Of a stretch of DNA of 64,000 nt, positions 37,085 to 46,959 are shown piece by piece. The notes below the pieces were generated by a model. The model was not told where the DNA came from. It was given only the letters and a program-made list of their open reading frames with translations, and did not search any database. Each line of letters opens with the position of its first letter. Position 1 is the first letter of the stretch. Both the position numbers and the translations under genes were made by a program. The stretch lies in contig NZ_JAAGPD010000014.1 in assembly GCF_017104565.1 (NCBI RefSeq), positions 62,001-126,000 of the forward strand, written 5' to 3'. Origin of the DNA: Paraburkholderia sp. Tr-20389 (GTDB lineage Bacteria > Pseudomonadota > Gammaproteobacteria > Burkholderiales > Burkholderiaceae).

Positions 37085-37378
37085 GGCAATTCTCCATTGA
37101 GGCCGCGGTGGCAGGAATGCGCAGCCATACCGCGAGCAGATCAGATCCTCCTGCATGACCGGCACGCCCCCGCGAGCGTGCGCTGGATCCGATTGCGCAG
37201 CGCCGACGAAGAGGCAATCGCCCTCTGCGGAAGGGCCAAAGGGAGAAACGTGTCCGATGTAGAGAGTCGCGTCGATTCACGTGATGATCGGACGGTGCCC
37301 TGTAAACGAGCACCGCGCGCCCGATATTCCGGGTTGGCGATAAAAGAGTGGGCCTGACCTCTCAGGCCTCTTGAGCCT

Positions 37379-38208
37379 GAATTAGCCTTCGATCGCGCAG
37401 CGGCCGGATACGGCGTATGGCGGCGCACGACGCTTGTGGAGCGCAGCGAAGCGTTGGTCCGTCTCGGCAAGGCAATTCGCGAGGATTCGCGCCGCATTGC
37501 AGAAACTTCCCGCTCTGGCAGGTGATCCGCGGACTCGTCCCCGCGCTTCTGGCAGGCAACACCTACGTGCTGAAGCACGCGCCGAACGTGATGGGGTCCG
37601 CGTATTTGCTGCGCGATGCAGTCGCTCGCACGTCGTTTCCAGACGGCACGTTCGAAGTCGTGAATCTGACCAACGATCTGGTGTCGGTCGCGATCGCCGA
37701 TGACCGTATCGCAGCGGTGACCGTCACCGGCGGCGTGCGTGCAGGTTCGGCGATCGGTGCGCAAGCGGGCGCCGCGCTGAAAAAATGCGTGCTCGAACTG
37801 GGGGGCTCCAACGCCTTCATCGTGCTCGCCGATGCCGATATGGATCTTGCCGTCGATGCTGCCGTGAAAGGCCGCTTCCAGAACACCGGACAGGTGTGCG
37901 CGGCGGCAAAGCGCTACATCGTCGAGAAAACCGTGTTGAAGCAGTTCACGGAACGGTTCGTCGCGGCCGTGCGCGAACTGAAGGCCGGCGATCCGATGGA
38001 CCCGGCCACCTATATCGGCCCGATGGCGCGATACGACCTTCGCGATGAGCTTGACCGGCAAGTGCAGCGTACCGTGGAAGATGGCGCGACCGTGCTTATC
38101 GGCGGCAGCAAGCTGGAAGCTGAAAAAAAGCGGCTTCGGTCGTGAACTGTCGCACTTCGGCGTTCGCGAGTTCTGCAATGCGCAAACGGTGTGGACCGAT
38201 CGCCGTTG
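37379..38208 (+). pseudogene. Aldehyde dehydrogenase remnant in three out-of-frame pieces
   Basis: Three pieces of an NAD(P)-aldehyde dehydrogenase of the succinate-semialdehyde type lie in order. About 37379-37500, frame 2: FDRAAAGYGVWRRTTLVERS and EALVRLGKAIREDSRRIAE. About 37505-38120, frame 1: NFPLWQVIRGLVPALLAGNT, LELGGSNAFIVLADADMDLA and GQVCAAAKRYIV, with the catalytic Cys. 38129-38208, frame 2: SGFGRELSHFGVREF and CNAQTVWTDR, then a stop. Compared with the family, roughly 90 residues are missing between pieces one and two and a further block between two and three. The gene is dead. Confidence 0.82.
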
Positions 38209-38356
38209 ATACCTTGATAGCGACATCGCACGGGGGCGCTGATCGCGGCGCCGCTCCCCGATCCGATTCAAATGCAAAAGCACGCCGGTTCTACCGAACA
38301 ACCTGCGCATACTGGCGGCCATGCGCCAAGTGGCCGTCATCCTCGTGGGGAGCGCG

Positions 38357-38371
38357 ATAGGTTCGACCTAT
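38357..38371. promoter_or_regulatory. ATAGGT-TCG-ACCTAT palindrome upstream of the CoA-ester catabolic unit
   Basis: A perfect 6-bp inverted repeat with a 3-base centre, 101 bases before the MaoC-type gene. Length and position fit a LysR-type T-N11-A site for the regulator at 43220-44173; binding is inferred. Confidence 0.4.
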
Positions 38372-38471
38372 GACCGCCACATGAATCTGGTATTTCCGCG
38401 CATCCGGACGTTCACATAGAGTCTCCGTATCGATACGAATATCGGCCGTCTGGCCGACGACGGAGACACGC

Positions 38472-39314
38472 ATGAACCAACAGAACGCTGACGTCGGCGG
38501 GCACACGGAATGCGCGAGCGACATTCTTGCCCAAACGTCTGCGGCAGCGCTAAGTGCGACGCTGGACTACGAAGTTCCTCCGCAATCCGGCGAAGCCCTT
38601 CCCCATCTTTGGCACTGGATCTTTTTCAGGCCGACCGTTCCGCACCATCTCATCGCTGAAGACGGGCACCCGCAAAAAGGCGGCTTTCTCCCTGACCTCG
38701 GACTGCCGCGGCGCATGTGGGCCGGCGGCCGCTTGCGCTTCCTGTCGCCACTGATCGTCGGCAAGGAGATCAGTCGCGAGTCGACGATCCTCGACATCAG
38801 CGAAAAGGAAGGTAGAAGCGGCAAGCTAGGCTTTGTCACCGTCAATCACCGGATCCGCTGCGCGGGCACACTCGCTGTCGATGAAGAGCAGGACATCGTC
38901 TATCGCGAGCCGGCCGTTCCGGGCACGCCGGCACCTGCGCCGACCGCCGCACCGGACGACGCGCAATGGAAGCGCGAACTCGTTCCGGACGAAGTGCTGA
39001 TGTTCCGCTACTCCGCACTGATGTTCAACGCGCATCGCATTCACTACGACAAGCCGTATGCGACGCAGACGGAGGGCTATCCCAACCTCGTCGTGCATGG
39101 CCCGCTCATCGCGACGCTGCTGATGGATCTGGTGCGCAGGCACCGCCCCGATGCCGCGGTACTCGACTTCTCATACAAGGCGATGCGCCCGAGTTTCATG
39201 GGTAACTCGCTTCATCTCTGCGGCACGCCTTCTGCCGACGGCACAACGGTCGAGCTTTGGTCACACGACCACGAAGGCTGGCTGACCATGACCGCGCGCG
39301 CGACCCTCGCTTAA
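38472..39314 (+). CDS. MaoC/HTD2-type hydratase, probable mesaconyl-C4-CoA hydratase
   Basis: 280 residues built of two hot-dog halves. The N-terminal half has HLWHWIFFRP and GGFLPDLGLPRRMWAGGRLR; the C-terminal half carries the catalytic-type FRYSALMFNAHRIHYDKPYA and HGPLIATLL. This layout matches fungal Htd2 and the mesaconyl-C4-CoA hydratase group, which adds water across an enoyl-CoA. Its neighbours (acyl-CoA dehydrogenase, CoA-transferase, CitE-like lyase) make hydration of mesaconyl-CoA to citramalyl-CoA the best guess. First gene of a four-gene unit. Confidence 0.8.
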   Translation: MNQQNADVGGHTECASDILAQTSAAALSATLDYEVPPQSGEALPHLWHWIFFRPTVPHHLIAEDGHPQKGGFLPDLGLPRRMWAGGRLRFLSPLIVGKEISRESTILDISEKEGRSGKLGFVTVNHRIRCAGTLAVDEEQDIVYREPAVPGTPAPAPTAAPDDAQWKRELVPDEVLMFRYSALMFNAHRIHYDKPYATQTEGYPNLVVHGPLIATLLMDLVRRHRPDAAVLDFSYKAMRPSFMGNSLHLCGTPSADGTTVELWSHDHEGWLTMTARATLA

Positions 39315-39336
39315 ACCTACCGACAGACGATTCCCC

Positions 39337-40500
39337 ATGTTCAACACGACAATCGACTCACACCAGGACATCCGCGAAGCCGTACGCGACCTCTGCCAAC
39401 AGTTTACGGGCGAGTACTTCCGCAAGGTCGACGAAGAGCGCGGCTATCCCGAGGCCTTCGTCAATGCGCTGACGCAAGCAGGATGGCTCGCTGCGCTGAT
39501 TCCGCAGGAATATGGCGGCTCGGGTCTTGGCTTGACTGAAGCGTCCGTCATCATGGAGGAGATCAACCGTTCGGGCGGCAATTCGGGTGCCTGCCACGGC
39601 CAGATGTACAACATGGGCACACTCGTGCGGCATGGTTCGACCGGGCAGAAACAGCGCTATCTGCCGAAGATCGCCACCGGTGAGTTGCGCCTTCAGTCGA
39701 TGGGTGTCACCGAGCCGACCACGGGCACCGACACGACGAAGATCAAGACGACGGCGGTGCGCAAGGGCGATCGTTATGTGATCAACGGTCAGAAGGTCTG
39801 GATTTCCCGCATCCAGCACTCCGACCTGATGATTCTGCTTGCCCGCACGACGCCCCTTTCGGACGTCAAGAAGAAGAGCGAGGGCATGTCCATCTTTATC
39901 GTCGATCTGCGCGAAGCGATCGGACATGGCATGACGGTTCGTCCGATTCTGAACATGGTGAACCACGAAACCAATGAACTCTTCTTCGACAACCTCGAAA
40001 TTCCGGCTGAAAACCTGATCGGCGAAGAAGGCATGGGCTTCAAGTACATCCTTGACGGCCTGAATGCGGAGCGCACGCTGATTGCAGCGGAGTGCATCGG
40101 CGATGGGTACTGGTTCCTCGACAAGGTCACCCAGTACGTCAAGGACCGCGTCGTCTTCGGCCGTCCTATCGGCCAGAACCAGGGTGTGCAGTTCCCGATC
40201 GCAAGAGCCTTCGTCAATGTCGAAGCAGCGAACCTGATGCGCTACAAGGCTTGCGAACTGTTCGACGCGCACAAACACTGCGGGGCGCAGGCGAATATGG
40301 CCAAGCTGCTCGCGGCCGATGCATCGTGGGAAGCCGCGAACGCCTGCCTGCAGTTTCACGGCGGGTTCGGCTTCGCGGCGGAGTACGACGTCGAACGCAA
40401 GTTCCGCGAGACCCGCCTTTACCAGGTGGCACCGATCTCGACCAACCTGATCCTGTCGTACGTCGCCGAGCACATTCTCGGTCTGCCCCGTTCCTTCTGA
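39337..40500 (+). CDS. Acyl-CoA dehydrogenase, possible methylsuccinyl-CoA dehydrogenase
   Basis: 387 residues with all family landmarks: an N-terminal helical domain, the FAD-binding LQSMGVTEPTTGTDTTKIKT, the substrate loop IGEEGMGFKYILDGLNAERT, and the C-terminal LQFHGGFGFAAEYDVERKFR. It oxidises a saturated acyl-CoA to the 2,3-enoyl-CoA and passes electrons to ETF, which is encoded by the convergent unit. It sits 22 bases after the hydratase gene. Substrate assignment is from context. Confidence 0.88.
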   Translation: MFNTTIDSHQDIREAVRDLCQQFTGEYFRKVDEERGYPEAFVNALTQAGWLAALIPQEYGGSGLGLTEASVIMEEINRSGGNSGACHGQMYNMGTLVRHGSTGQKQRYLPKIATGELRLQSMGVTEPTTGTDTTKIKTTAVRKGDRYVINGQKVWISRIQHSDLMILLARTTPLSDVKKKSEGMSIFIVDLREAIGHGMTVRPILNMVNHETNELFFDNLEIPAENLIGEEGMGFKYILDGLNAERTLIAAECIGDGYWFLDKVTQYVKDRVVFGRPIGQNQGVQFPIARAFVNVEAANLMRYKACELFDAHKHCGAQANMAKLLAADASWEAANACLQFHGGFGFAAEYDVERKFRETRLYQVAPISTNLILSYVAEHILGLPRSF

Positions 40501-40513
40501 CAGGTAGCCGATC

Positions 40514-41692
40514 ATGCGTCCGCTTCAAGGTATCAAGGTTGTCACCTTCGAACATGCGATCGCCGCGCCGTTTTGCACACGGCAGCTTGCCGACCTGGGC
40601 GCCCGCGTGATCAAGGTCGAACGGCCCGGCACGGGTGACTTCGCACGCAATTACGATGAACGCGTGTCGGGTCTTGCGTCCCACTTCGTGTGGACCAACC
40701 GGTCGAAGGAAAGCATCACGCTCGATGTCAAGCAGACGCAGGCACTCGACGTCGTGCACCGGCTACTCGCCGATGCCGATGTCTTCGTGCAGAACCTGGC
40801 GCCCGGCGCAACGCAAAGACTGGGCCTCGACTACGCGTCTCTCTGCGAGACGTATCCACGTCTGATTGTCTGCGACATCTCCGGCTACGGACTCGACGGC
40901 CCGTTCCGCGACAAGAAAGCCTACGACCTGCTGATCCAGAGCGAATCCGGCTTTCTCAGCATCAGCGGCTCCGAAGGCAAACCGGCGAAGGCGGGTTGTT
41001 CCATCGCGGACATCGCCGCCGGCATGTACGGCTACACCAACATCCTCGCGGCGCTGATCGAGCGCGGGAAAACAGGACGCGGCCAACACATCGACGTGTC
41101 GATGCTCGAAAGCATGGTCGAGTGGATGAGCTACCCGCTCTACTACTCGATCGATGGGCAGACGCCGCCTCGCCAGGCCGGTGCGTCGCATGCAACCATC
41201 TTTCCGTATGGTCCATTTCCGGCGGGCGACGGAAAGACGGTCATGCTCGGCCTTCAGAACGAACGCGAATGGAAGAGCTTTTGCGAGACCGTGATACAGC
41301 AACCCGAGCTTGCCACGGACGAGCGCTTCAGTTCCAACAGCCGGCGCGTCGGCAAATGCGACGAACTCACACGCATCATCGTCCGCGCGTTTGCGACGCT
41401 GACGGCAGCACAGGTGATCGAGCGGCTCGAGCAGGCGAGCATTGCGAATGCACGAATGAACGACATGCATGACGTGTGGGATCACGAGCAGCTGAAGGCA
41501 AGGCAACGATGGACGACCGTGCGAACGGCAGCCGGAGAGATTCCGGCGCTGTATCCGCCGGGTCAAACGGCAACCGACGAGCCGCGCATGGATGCAGTCC
41601 CCGCTTTGGGCGAAAACACCGACGCCATTCTCGACGAACTCGGCTTCACTGCATCCGACATCGAAGCGATGCGAACGGCGGGCGCCATCTAG
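40514..41692 (+). CDS. Class III (CaiB/BaiF) CoA-transferase
   Basis: 392 residues of the CaiB/BaiF fold: LGARVIKVERPGTGDFARNY, NRSKESITLDVKQ, and the catalytic Asp in SIADIAAGMYGYTNILAALI. It moves CoA between carboxylic acids, here probably from succinyl-CoA to the imported acid, starting the pathway. It lies 13 bases after the dehydrogenase gene. Confidence 0.9.
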   Translation: MRPLQGIKVVTFEHAIAAPFCTRQLADLGARVIKVERPGTGDFARNYDERVSGLASHFVWTNRSKESITLDVKQTQALDVVHRLLADADVFVQNLAPGATQRLGLDYASLCETYPRLIVCDISGYGLDGPFRDKKAYDLLIQSESGFLSISGSEGKPAKAGCSIADIAAGMYGYTNILAALIERGKTGRGQHIDVSMLESMVEWMSYPLYYSIDGQTPPRQAGASHATIFPYGPFPAGDGKTVMLGLQNEREWKSFCETVIQQPELATDERFSSNSRRVGKCDELTRIIVRAFATLTAAQVIERLEQASIANARMNDMHDVWDHEQLKARQRWTTVRTAAGEIPALYPPGQTATDEPRMDAVPALGENTDAILDELGFTASDIEAMRTAGAI

Positions 41693-41785
41693 ACCGCACA
41701 ACACCCGCAAGAAACAAGGGGGCATAAGTTCAAACAATCCCCCCTACTCGACGCTCTACAACAAGACTTCATTTCAGGAGACAAC

Positions 41786-43189
41786 ATGTCAGTAACGGTC
41801 AATGCTGCCGGGCGGCTCGATCGCCTGCCTATCTGCAGCTTTCACTGGAAGATTCTCGGCCTGATTGCAGGCGGCGCTTTTCTCGACGCGTTCGATATCT
41901 ATCTGGCAAACGGTTCCGTTGCAGCGATGGTGAAGGAAGGCTTCACGGACTTACGTCACGGCGCCTTCTTCGTATCGGCTACCTTCGTCGGCATGATGAT
42001 CGGCGCGTATGCGGCGGGCCACATCGGTGACAAGCTCGGTCGGCGCTACTCCTATCAGCTTAATCTCGGGATCTTCGGACTGGCATCGATTGCTGCGTGC
42101 TTTGCACCGAACATCGAATGGCTGATCGTGCTGCGCTTCATCATGGGCGTCGGACTGGGCGCCGAACTCGTCGTTGCAGCGGGCACGCTTGCCGAATTCG
42201 TACCGCCGGCAACGCGCGGCAAATGGGTTTCGCTACTGGCCATCATCATCAACAGCGGGCTCTTCGCGGCGCTCGCGGCGGGCTACTGGATCATCCCCAA
42301 TCTCGGCTGGCGCTATATGTTCGCGATTGCGGGCGTCGGCGCGCTGGTCGTCTGGTTCCTCCGTCATCGCATGCCTGAATCGCCGCGCTGGCTCGAATCG
42401 ACAGGCAAACTCGAAGACGCGGAAGCGACCCTCGCGGCCATCGAGCGCCAGGTCGAAGCGCGTGTCGGCGCGTTGCCCCCGGTGCAGAGAGTCGTCAATC
42501 TGCATGTCGGCGCCGTTCCGTTGCGCGCGCTGTTCGTGCCGGGCATGCGAGGCCGCACGTTCGTCGCAGCATTGACAGCGATTGGCGTCAATATCGGTCT
42601 CTATGGATTTATCGCGTGGCTTCCGACATTTTTTGTCAGCGAGGGCCTGTCCATCGTCAAGTCGCTTGGCTTCGTACTGTTGATGTCGATCGGCTCGCCC
42701 GTGGGCGGCCTCGTCGGCTACCTGATCGCAGATCGCATCGGGCGTGCAAAAGGGATCGTGTTTGCCGCGCTCGTCAGCATCGCGCTGGGCTGGATCTACG
42801 TGACGTTGCGCGAGCCCATGTATATCGTGTTCGTCGGCTTCTGCCTCGTCACCGCGATCTACACGATTACGACGCTCGGTCTGTTCGGCTACATCCCCGA
42901 ACTCTTTCCGACGGAAGTCCGTCTGCGCGGCACGGGTGTAGCAGGAACGGCTGGGCGTGCCGCATCGATAGCAACGCCTTATCTTGCGCTACTGCTTTAT
43001 CAGAATGTCGGCGTTTCCGGTGTCATCGCGATGGTGAGCATCGTGTTCGCGATCTTGTGTGCGGCCATTCTCGCGCTGCGCGTCGAGACGAGCCGCCATG
43101 CGCTCGAAGACGTCGCGCCGGGTACGAGCGACACGGCAACGCCCGCCCAGGCCCAGCATTCGACGACACACTCGTCGCAGAGCGCATAG
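41786..43189 (+). CDS. MFS transporter (metabolite/H+ symporter type)
   Basis: 467 residues with about 12 helices. It shows the DAFDIYL motif at helix 1, the loop motif GHIGDKLGRRYSYQLNLGIF, the central RHRMPESPRWLE and the repeat motif IADRIGRAKG, as in sugar-porter and acid-symporter MFS members. It probably imports the organic acid used by the preceding genes. The C-terminus is a Thr/Ala/Gln-rich tail. Confidence 0.9.
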   Translation: MSVTVNAAGRLDRLPICSFHWKILGLIAGGAFLDAFDIYLANGSVAAMVKEGFTDLRHGAFFVSATFVGMMIGAYAAGHIGDKLGRRYSYQLNLGIFGLASIAACFAPNIEWLIVLRFIMGVGLGAELVVAAGTLAEFVPPATRGKWVSLLAIIINSGLFAALAAGYWIIPNLGWRYMFAIAGVGALVVWFLRHRMPESPRWLESTGKLEDAEATLAAIERQVEARVGALPPVQRVVNLHVGAVPLRALFVPGMRGRTFVAALTAIGVNIGLYGFIAWLPTFFVSEGLSIVKSLGFVLLMSIGSPVGGLVGYLIADRIGRAKGIVFAALVSIALGWIYVTLREPMYIVFVGFCLVTAIYTITTLGLFGYIPELFPTEVRLRGTGVAGTAGRAASIATPYLALLLYQNVGVSGVIAMVSIVFAILCAAILALRVETSRHALEDVAPGTSDTATPAQAQHSTTHSSQSA

Positions 43190-43194
43190 ACAGC

Positions 43195-43225
43195 GAATGA
43201 CGCCGGCTGCTTGCCGGCGTCATTC
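43195..43225. terminator. Bidirectional terminator of the two convergent catabolic units
   Basis: GAATGACGCCGGC (43195-43207) and GCCGGCGTCATTC (43213-43225) form a perfect 13-bp stem with a 5-base loop. The right arm covers the stop codon of the LysR gene. Confidence 0.78.
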
Positions 43226-44173
43226 TCCCGCATCGGCCGTGCGTTCGCGTAGTGTCACGCCTTTCCATGAATCGCGCATCACCTGCTCTCCGATCAACTC
43301 GATCAGCGTTTCGCGTACGGCAATCGTCGCCGAATGAATGGGAACGCCATTCGGCCAGCAGATACTGGCGGGACGCCGGATGATCGGGTCGACGATCTTG
43401 CGCATCTTCGGAAGACGGGACTGGTCCCACTGCGCGACTGCCGAGCCGGGCAGTATCGTACATGCCCTGCCCGAATGTGCGATGAGCAGCAATGACGGCA
43501 GCGAGTCGATATCGGCCACGATATTGAGGTCGACCTTTTCTCTCAGGAACGTACGTTCGAGCAGAAGACGCAAACCGTTCGAGGCGCCCGGTGCAACCAG
43601 CGGGATCCCGCCGAGTTTCGCCAGAGAACACGTCATCGAGCGCGGCGAGACATCGCCACCGGGGTCGCCCAGCAAATACAGCGTCTCGTCCAGAACGGGC
43701 AGCGCCGTGATACCGGGTGTATCCGATTCACGAAAGAGAATGCCAAGGTCCAACCGTCCGTTCGCCAGCAATTCATTCAGGTAACCGCTCATGGTTTCGA
43801 AGAACTGCAAGCGGATGCCCGGATATCGATCCTGCACCCGCTCGAATAGCGGGACCGCGAGCACGGAGGCCATCGTCGTCGGCAGGCCTAGCGCCACTGT
43901 CCCCGACTCGGCGCCAGCACCCTTTGTGACTTCCTGCTTCAATTGCTCCATCTGCCGCAGGACCGTGCGTGCATGACGATATAGCGCATCGCCTTCGGCT
44001 GTCGGCGTGACGCCGTGATTGCTTCGCAGAAGCAGTGACACGCCCAGTTCCTCTTCGAGTCGCGCCATCTGCTGACTGAGGGACGGCTGAGCGACGAAGA
44101 GTTTTTCCGCTGCCTTGCCCAAGCTGCCGAAATCGACAATGCTTACGAAGTAGCGGAGCTGGCGAACGTCCAT
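43220..44173 (-). CDS. LysR-family regulator of the CoA-ester catabolic cluster
   Basis: 317 residues from ATG 44173 (MDVRQLRYFVSIVDFGSLGK). Winged helix 1-60 (KLFVAQPSLSQQMARLEEEL), effector domain 90-300. It is the last gene behind etfB-etfA-lyase and converges on the transporter gene. The start at 44296 was rejected because the LysR family begins at 44173. Its likely inducer is the imported acid or its CoA ester. Confidence 0.9.
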   Translation of the reverse strand: MDVRQLRYFVSIVDFGSLGKAAEKLFVAQPSLSQQMARLEEELGVSLLLRSNHGVTPTAEGDALYRHARTVLRQMEQLKQEVTKGAGAESGTVALGLPTTMASVLAVPLFERVQDRYPGIRLQFFETMSGYLNELLANGRLDLGILFRESDTPGITALPVLDETLYLLGDPGGDVSPRSMTCSLAKLGGIPLVAPGASNGLRLLLERTFLREKVDLNIVADIDSLPSLLLIAHSGRACTILPGSAVAQWDQSRLPKMRKIVDPIIRRPASICWPNGVPIHSATIAVRETLIELIGEQVMRDSWKGVTLRERTADAGE

Positions 44174-44252
44174 GAGAGGATTTGAACTGGCGGTGATAGA
44201 GATCGGCTGCTGATCGGAGCACTGAGGCACGCCGATCAGCGGGACACCAATT

Positions 44253-45092
44253 CTATACCGCGTCCGTTCCGGAGCGGGTCGACCGGTCCGCATCAAGAAT
44301 GCTCTGCGCCTTGAGGATCACAGGCCGGTCGACCATCTTTCCATCGACAGCCACTGCGGCGCCATTCGCGCTCCCGAACGCGTGAAGCACGCGCCGCGCC
44401 CATGCTAACTCGGACTCGCCCGGAGCAAAGGTGCGGTTGACGATCGACACTTGCCTCGGGTGAATGCACAGTTTCCCTGCAAACCCGAAGCGTTTGGCTT
44501 TTATCGTCTCTGCTTGCAGCAGTTCAGCGTCATCGATGGACGGCGTGACACCGTCGATGGGCGCATGAATGTCTGCCACCCTGGAGATCATCGTCAACTG
44601 AGCCCGAAACGTGTCCAGGCTGTCTCCGTCGGTCTCCATGTTCATGTCGGCGCCGAAATCCAGCGTACCGAACATGAGTTGATGGACGCATGGTGCCCTG
44701 GCAATCTCCAGCGCATTCCACATACCCTTCGCACTTTCGATCAACGGATAGACGGGAACCTGCCGCTTGATACGGGAGATCAGGTCAGTGACATCGCGCG
44801 CACTTTCGGCCTTCGGCAGTACGATGCCTGCCACCCCGCGCAGTTTTCCCAACTGCGCGTCCTGCTCATACCACGGCGTACTGGCCGGATTGATCCGAAC
44901 GAGAATCGCGCGTTCCGGCGCAAGCCATGCCGCAATGGTCTGCCTTGCCCCTTCTTTGTCTTCAGGGGCTACGGCATCCTCGAGATCGAGAATGACGGCG
45001 TCCGCGCCACTGTGCAGCGCTTTTTCAAACCGCTCCGGGCGCGAACCCGGAACGAACAGAAACGAGCGATACGGCTTGCTATTCTCCGACAT
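44253..45092 (-). CDS. CitE/HpcH-type CoA-ester lyase, probable citramalyl-CoA lyase
   Basis: 279 residues, a TIM-barrel lyase of the CitE family: RSFLFVPGSRPERFEKALHS, DLEDAVAPEDKEGAR, the active-site Arg in RINPASTPWYEQD, and the metal site FGTLDFGADM. Relatives cleave citramalyl-CoA or malyl-CoA to acetyl- or glyoxylate-type products. Alongside the hydratase and dehydrogenase, cleavage of citramalyl-CoA to acetyl-CoA plus pyruvate is likely. It lies 31 bases after etfA. Confidence 0.85.
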   Translation of the reverse strand: MSENSKPYRSFLFVPGSRPERFEKALHSGADAVILDLEDAVAPEDKEGARQTIAAWLAPERAILVRINPASTPWYEQDAQLGKLRGVAGIVLPKAESARDVTDLISRIKRQVPVYPLIESAKGMWNALEIARAPCVHQLMFGTLDFGADMNMETDGDSLDTFRAQLTMISRVADIHAPIDGVTPSIDDAELLQAETIKAKRFGFAGKLCIHPRQVSIVNRTFAPGESELAWARRVLHAFGSANGAAVAVDGKMVDRPVILKAQSILDADRSTRSGTDAV

Positions 45093-45123
45093 TGCTTTTC
45101 CCTGGAAACCAGTGGCGCGTTGA

Positions 45124-46056
45124 TTACAAGGTAACGGACAGATCCGGCACTGCCGTGAACAGATCGCCGACCAGGCCGTAATCCGCGACGCTGAAAATCG
45201 GCGCCTCTTCGTCCTTGTTGATCGCGACGATCACCTTCGAATCCTTCATGCCGGCCAGATGCTGGATCGCACCGGAGATGCCGACCGCGATGTACAACTG
45301 CGGCGCGACGATCTTGCCGGTCTGGCCGACCTGATAGTCGTTCGGCACGTAGCCGGCATCGACGGCCGCGCGCGATGCGCCCATCGCTGCGCCGAGCTTG
45401 TCGGCCAAAGGCTCCAGCACCTTTGTGTAGTTCTCGCCGCTGCCCAGTCCGCGACCACCTGAAACGATAATCTCGGCGCTAGTCAGTTCCGGACGGTCGA
45501 GCTTCGTCACTTCGCGGCTCACGAACTGCGAGAGGCAGGAGTCGGCCGCAGCTTCGATCTTCTCGACCGATGCACTGCCGCCTTCCGCCGCCACCGGATC
45601 GAAACCCGTCGCGCGAACCGTGATGACCTTGATGGCATCTTGAGATTGAACCGTAGCGATTGCATTGCCCGCGTAAATCGGGCGCTCGAAAGTATCGCCG
45701 CTGAGTACCGCAGTGATCTCGCTGATCTGTGCAACGTCGAGCTTCGCGGCGATACGCGGCGCGATGTTCTTGCCGTACGCCGTAGCGGGCGCGAGGATGT
45801 GCGAGTAGTCCTTCGCGATGTTCAGCACCGTCGCTTCGACATTTTCCGCGAGGCCTTCGGCCAGTTGCGGCGCATCGGCGAGCAGCACCTTCGCAACGCC
45901 TGCCACCTTCGCCGCCGCGTCGGCCGAGGCTTGTGCGTTGTGACCTGCGATCAGCACATGCACGTCGCCGCTAATCTTCTGCGCGGCAGCAACCGTGTTC
46001 AGCGTCGCTGCCTTGAGCGCCGCGTTGTCGTGTTCAGCAATTACCAGAATCGTCAT
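45124..46056 (-). CDS. etfA: Electron transfer flavoprotein alpha subunit
   Basis: 310 residues. The C-terminal FAD domain carries [20 protein letters not shown] and [20 protein letters not shown], which are diagnostic. With the beta subunit it accepts electrons from acyl-CoA dehydrogenases and passes them to ETF-quinone oxidoreductase. It follows etfB by 13 bases. Next to a pathway-specific dehydrogenase it may be a dedicated copy. Confidence 0.95.
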   Translation of the reverse strand: MTILVIAEHDNAALKAATLNTVAAAQKISGDVHVLIAGHNAQASADAAAKVAGVAKVLLADAPQLAEGLAENVEATVLNIAKDYSHILAPATAYGKNIAPRIAAKLDVAQISEITAVLSGDTFERPIYAGNAIATVQSQDAIKVITVRATGFDPVAAEGGSASVEKIEAAADSCLSQFVSREVTKLDRPELTSAEIIVSGGRGLGSGENYTKVLEPLADKLGAAMGASRAAVDAGYVPNDYQVGQTGKIVAPQLYIAVGISGAIQHLAGMKDSKVIVAINKDEEAPIFSVADYGLVGDLFTAVPDLSVTL

Positions 46057-46069
46057 TTCGTCCCTCGCT

Positions 46070-46819
46070 TCACAAGACTTTGGCTTCTGTCTTGAGCTTC
46101 TCGACCAGCGTTTTCACGTCCGCCACCTTCACGCCGGCCGGGCGCTTCGGCGGCTCACTGACCTTCAGCGTCTTCAGATGCGGCGTGACATCGACGCCCA
46201 GGTCTCCGGGCTTCACGGTTTCGAGCGGCTTCTTCTTCGCCTTCATGATGTTCGGCAGCGTCACGTAGCGCGGCTCGTTCAGGCGCAGATCGGTCGTCAC
46301 GACTGCGGGCAGCTTCAGCGACAGCGTTTCGGCACCGCCATCAATTTCGCGCGACACCGTCGCCTTACCATCTGCCACGACGACCTTCGATGCAAACGTC
46401 GCCTGCGGCAGGCCAGCCAAAGCAGCCAGCATCTGACCCGTCTGGTTGGAATCGTCGTCGATGGCCTGCTTGCCCAGGAGAATCAGCGAAGGCTGCTCCT
46501 TGTCGACCAGCGCCTTGAGCAGCTTCGCCACAGCCAGCGGCTGCAAGTCCTCGTTGGACTCGATCAACACAGCGCGGTCCGCGCCGATCGCCAGCGCCGT
46601 GCGCAGCGTTTCCTGACATTGCGTGACACCGCAAGAAACCGCCACGACCTCACTAACCACACCCGCCTCCTTCAGACGCACCGCTTCTTCAACAGCGATT
46701 TCGTCGAACGGATTCATCGACATCTTCACGTTGGCGATGTCAACGCCGGATTGATCCGACTTCACGCGGACCTTCACGTTGTAGTCAACCACTCTCTTGA
46801 CTGGCACAAGAATTTTCAA
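46070..46819 (-). CDS. etfB: Electron transfer flavoprotein beta subunit (TTG start)
   Basis: 249 residues, the standard length, if translation starts at TTG 46819-46817 (reading [18 protein letters not shown] after the initiator). GGGAG lies 6 bases upstream of the TTG. Frame positions back to 46876 do not resemble the family. It carries the AMP-binding beta-ETF fold ([35 protein letters not shown]). First gene of the leftward unit etfB-etfA-lyase-LysR. Confidence 0.93.
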   Translation of the reverse strand: MKILVPVKRVVDYNVKVRVKSDQSGVDIANVKMSMNPFDEIAVEEAVRLKEAGVVSEVVAVSCGVTQCQETLRTALAIGADRAVLIESNEDLQPLAVAKLLKALVDKEQPSLILLGKQAIDDDSNQTGQMLAALAGLPQATFASKVVVADGKATVSREIDGGAETLSLKLPAVVTTDLRLNEPRYVTLPNIMKAKKKPLETVKPGDLGVDVTPHLKTLKVSEPPKRPAGVKVADVKTLVEKLKTEAKVL

Positions 46820-46959
46820 TGTCGTCTCCCAATGTTCGGCCCGGCCCGAAAACCTCCATTTGACGGCCAGCCACATGTCATTGCAAATACCAGTTTTTTC
46901 TGGCCGTCATAGGTTTTACCTAGGGCCGTCTTGCCGTTTCGAAAATCGAATTCGACGTA

